Origin: Flavobacterium sp. UBA7665
Lineage (GTDB): Bacteria > Bacteroidota > Bacteroidia > Flavobacteriales > Flavobacteriaceae
Assembly: GCA_002483285.1 (NCBI GenBank)
Contig: DLHP01000040.1
Coordinates: forward strand, 1 to 34,214
Length of the DNA stretch: 34,214 nt
Reading direction: 5' to 3'
This document shows, piece by piece, positions 31,927 through 34,214 of this stretch. The notes below the pieces were generated by a model. That model saw only the letters and a list, made by a program, of their open reading frames with translations, had not been told where the DNA came from and did not search any database. The position numbers were made by a program, and so were the translations under genes. The number at the start of each line of letters is the position of its first letter. Positions within the stretch are counted from its first letter, which is position 1.

Positions 31927-32760
31927 TTAATTTACATATTTCAAAGACACCCAATTGTTTCGCTCGTGCTTTTTTACAAACGTCAATCCTTTTGCCGTAC
32001 AGCAATCGTCGATTGCCGGAATGTCCTCGGTATAAAATCCGCTCAAGAGCAACACGCCGTTCGGGTTCAAACAATCTACATACGCTTGCATATCATTGAG
32101 CAAAATGTTGCGGTTGATGTTGGCGATGATCAAATCGTAATGCTTGCCTTTAAGCAAAGCCGCGTCTCCTTCATAAACGGAAATTTGTGTGCAATTGTTG
32201 CGCTGGGCGTTCTCAATAGAATTCAGGTAGCACCAATTGTCGATGTCGATCGCGTCAATCGGCCCGGCGCCTTTCATTTCGGCTAGGATGGCCAGGATTG
32301 CGGTACCGCAACCCATATCGAGCGTTTTCATCCCGCGCACATCCATTTCTAGCAAATGCTGGATCATCATGTGTGTGGTTTCGTGGTGGCCTGTACCGAA
32401 GCTCATCTTAGGCTCGATCACAATGTCAAACTCAGCATCGGTTTTGGGATGAAACGTCGCGCGTACGTGGCATTTGCCGTCCACGTCGATGGGCTCGAAA
32501 TTCTTTTCCCATTCCTCGTTCCAGTTCACCTGTTCGATTTCCTCGATGGTGTATGAAATGGCAAATTCGGGCGATTGCAAAATGAACAGTTCGTCCAGCA
32601 CATGCTCGTTCCACAATTGTTTTTGGATGTAGGCCGTGACGCCAAACTCGCTTTCTACAAAGCTCTCAAACGGCAGTTCGCCGAGTTCGGCAATCAGGAT
32701 TTCACTGCCCAGTTCCTTGGGCTCAACTTTAAAATGGTAACCTAAATAAATATTCGACAT
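31927..32760 (-). CDS. prmA: ribosomal protein L11 methyltransferase
   Basis: PrmA methylates ribosomal protein L11 with S-adenosylmethionine. ATG at 32760 gives 277 aa, normal for the family; an in-frame start at 32874 would overlap the divergent porin promoter. The N-terminal substrate domain (about 1-65) is followed by the Rossmann domain with KMSFGTGHHETTHMM (about 130), TLDMGCGTAILAI (about 157-169) and the LIIANINRNIL stretch holding the NxN-type motif. A consensus -7 box lies about 45 nt upstream. Confidence 0.93.
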   Translation of the reverse strand: MSNIYLGYHFKVEPKELGSEILIAELGELPFESFVESEFGVTAYIQKQLWNEHVLDELFILQSPEFAISYTIEEIEQVNWNEEWEKNFEPIDVDGKCHVRATFHPKTDAEFDIVIEPKMSFGTGHHETTHMMIQHLLEMDVRGMKTLDMGCGTAILAILAEMKGAGPIDAIDIDNWCYLNSIENAQRNNCTQISVYEGDAALLKGKHYDLIIANINRNILLNDMQAYVDCLNPNGVLLLSGFYTEDIPAIDDCCTAKGLTFVKKHERNNWVSLKYVN

Positions 32761-32806
32761 GGTATTTTTGACTTGACTTTTGGTTGCGCCATATGGCTTT
32801 GCGGGG

Positions 32807-32814
32807 CAAAGGTA
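32807..32814 (-). promoter_or_regulatory. -7 box TACCTTTG of prmA
   Basis: On the minus strand TACCTTTG matches TAnnTTTG exactly and is identical to the kdsA box. It supports the start at 32760 rather than 32874. Confidence 0.5.
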
Positions 32815-32855
32815 AGAATCCCATCGCATTGGTTTTTTATCGTACGGATTTATTT

Positions 32856-32863
32856 TACATTTG
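32856..32863 (+). promoter_or_regulatory. -7 box TACATTTG of the porin gene
   Basis: TACATTTG matches TAnnTTTG exactly, 19 nt before the ATG at 32883, and supports that start over 32784. Confidence 0.5.
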
Positions 32864-32882
32864 CGCAACAACACAACACTTC

Positions 32883-34106
32883 ATGAAGAGACAACTACTC
32901 CTTTTGGCAATGCTGGCCACACTGGCTGCGCAGGCCCAGATTACAATCAAACAAACCAAAGAAGATAACGATTTGAAACTGTCGGCGTTGCCGTATTACA
33001 GTTTCGGTAAAGGCATTGGGATTACGTCTCCAGACAGTCTTTTTCAGCTCAACATCCGTTTCAGGATGCAGAATCGGGTGACTTATATTGACAATGACGG
33101 TGAACGTCCGGGTTACGATGGCCAAATCAGGCGGTTGCGTTTGCGCTTCGATGGTTACGTAGGCAACCCTAAATTCCTTTATGCAGTTCAATTGTCATTT
33201 GCGCCGGGCGATGTGGGCGAAGTAAGAGAAGGCGAGAACATCAACATCATTCGCGATGCGGTCATTTTTTATCGTCCCAATAAACGTTGGAATTTTAGCT
33301 TCGGACAAACCAAATTGCCTGGCAACCGCCAGCGTGTCAATTCGTCGGGGGGGTTGCAATTGACCGACCGAACCATTAACAACGCCAAGTTCACTATTGA
33401 CCGCGATTTTGGTTTCCAGTTGCACCAAATCAATGAATTCCCAAACAAGTTTTCATACAATTTCAAGACAGCGGTTTCTACCGGCGAAGGCCGCAATATC
33501 ACTGAAAAAGCAGACGATGGTGTGGCGGTGACCGGTAAGGTAGAACTGTTCCCTTTTGGGGCGTTCTCAAGAGACGGGACTTATTTTGAAGGCGACATCG
33601 TACGCGAGGCTAAACCCAAGCTGATGCTCTCGGGCGCGTTTCAGCAGAACAATCACGCGCGCCGTACACGAGGACAGCTCGGAGACAATTTATTTGAAAA
33701 ACGCACATTGAAGTCGGTATTGCTCGATGCGATGTTGAAGTACAAGGGCTGGGCTGCAATGAGTAGTTACATGTCGCGTACCTCAAACCAATACGCGGTG
33801 ACTTTGAATCCCGATGATGTTACGCAGACCAACTACGTCTATATTGGCGACGGGTTCGATTACCAATTGAGTTACAATTTCAGATCGAATTATGAAGTGA
33901 TTGGGCGTTATTCTGTGCAGCATGCGGGTGCCGATATCCATGCGTTGACCCCAGACACCAAACAATACAGCCTGGGTGTTACCAAATACATCTGGGAACA
34001 TACTTTCAAGCTACAAAGCGAACTCACCTTTGATACTTTGGATTATGCCAATGGGACTACGAAGAACAATTGGTACTTTAGGTTGCAGGTGGAGATTGGG
34101 ATATAG
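32883..34106 (+). CDS. Porin O/P-family outer-membrane porin
   Basis: The 407-aa product is a beta-barrel porin of the phosphate-selective O/P type (PF07396). A signal peptide covers 1-19 (LAAQAQ). The mature part begins with an extended stretch and then the strand-rich body: LFQLNIRFRMQNRVTY, GQIRRLRLRFDGYVGNPKFLYAVQLSF, RDAVIFYRPNKRWNFSFGQTKLPGNRQRVNSSGGLQLTDR and a C-terminal WYFRLQVEIGI. The RRLRLRFDGY and FGQTKLPGNRQR motifs are family hallmarks. ATG at 32883 is chosen over 32784 because it yields the signal peptide and follows a -7 box. The natural ion or ligand is not known from sequence. It is a single-gene unit ended by a strong terminator. Confidence 0.9.
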   Translation: MKRQLLLLAMLATLAAQAQITIKQTKEDNDLKLSALPYYSFGKGIGITSPDSLFQLNIRFRMQNRVTYIDNDGERPGYDGQIRRLRLRFDGYVGNPKFLYAVQLSFAPGDVGEVREGENINIIRDAVIFYRPNKRWNFSFGQTKLPGNRQRVNSSGGLQLTDRTINNAKFTIDRDFGFQLHQINEFPNKFSYNFKTAVSTGEGRNITEKADDGVAVTGKVELFPFGAFSRDGTYFEGDIVREAKPKLMLSGAFQQNNHARRTRGQLGDNLFEKRTLKSVLLDAMLKYKGWAAMSSYMSRTSNQYAVTLNPDDVTQTNYVYIGDGFDYQLSYNFRSNYEVIGRYSVQHAGADIHALTPDTKQYSLGVTKYIWEHTFKLQSELTFDTLDYANGTTKNNWYFRLQVEIGI

Positions 34107-34142
34107 TGCCTTAGCTTTCAGAGTTTGTGTGTAAAAAGAAAT

Positions 34143-34173
34143 AAAAAAAACGTCCGATGAGGACGTTTTTTTT
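34143..34173 (+). terminator. intrinsic terminator of the porin gene
   Basis: CGTCC (34151-34155) and GGACG (34161-34165) with flanking A and T runs form a 13-bp stem with a 5-nt loop. Confidence 0.85.
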
Positions 34174-34190
34174 ATTTTATAAATATTTTT

Positions 34191-34214
34191 GCACTCAGGC
34201 ACTCAGGCACTCAG
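34191..34214 (+). repeat. 8-bp tandem repeat running to the window end
   Basis: GCACTCAG occurs three times in perfect tandem (34191, 34199, 34207) and the window stops at the end of the third copy. The full length of the array is not visible. Confidence 0.85.

Noticed and set aside
32784..32882. Earlier in-frame start for the porin gene
   Set aside because: The consensus -7 box lies inside this stretch and the signal peptide begins at 32883.

Overview
This window looks like a chromosomal segment of a flavobacterium-like Bacteroidota. The evidence is a SusC/SusD pair, a membrane-spanning SusR-type regulator with N-terminal propeller and C-terminal HTH, surface lipoproteins, a Porin O/P-family porin, metal-type KdsA, and several promoters matching the Bacteroidota -7 box TAnnTTTG. 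The sequence is less AT-rich than most Flavobacterium. No rRNA, tRNA, phage, transposase or CRISPR array was recognised.

Left part (1-19100, all + strand): a polysaccharide utilisation locus. A regulator (133-2871) is followed by SusC, SusD and a LamG surface lipoprotein, then an intrinsic terminator. After it come a GH144-type glucanase, an alpha/beta-hydrolase and a BglX-type GH3 enzyme packed end to end. A terminator whose 3' half has been amplified into a 27-bp tandem array separates these from a second block: an inverting SusB-like GH97, a GH43-like enzyme with discoidin and FN3 domains, and a FucP-type sugar/proton symporter. The likely logic is surface capture and cutting of a glucan (beta-1,2-glucan is the best guess from GH144 plus GH3), trimming in the periplasm, and monosaccharide uptake by the symporter.

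Middle part (19313-22780, - strand): a six-gene run of a six-helix membrane protein, a small winged-helix regulator, a Coq4-like protein, two paralogous small membrane proteins and CreD. Two near-identical palindromes built on ACTTTG/CAAAGT lie just upstream of the first and third genes and are the probable operators of the encoded regulator.

Right part (22890-34214): an M28 peptidase, small secreted proteins, kdsA with an outer-membrane barrel protein, a DUF4199 protein overlapping a lipoprotein gene, a split YeeE/YedE sulfur-transport pair, an operon joining an alkylglycerol-monooxygenase-like hydroxylase with a YhhN lysoplasmalogenase (a possible ether-lipid cleavage unit), clpS, prmA and a Porin O/P protein. 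Three copies of one structured intergenic element (1-95, 27011-27149, 31808-31895) are scattered through the window.
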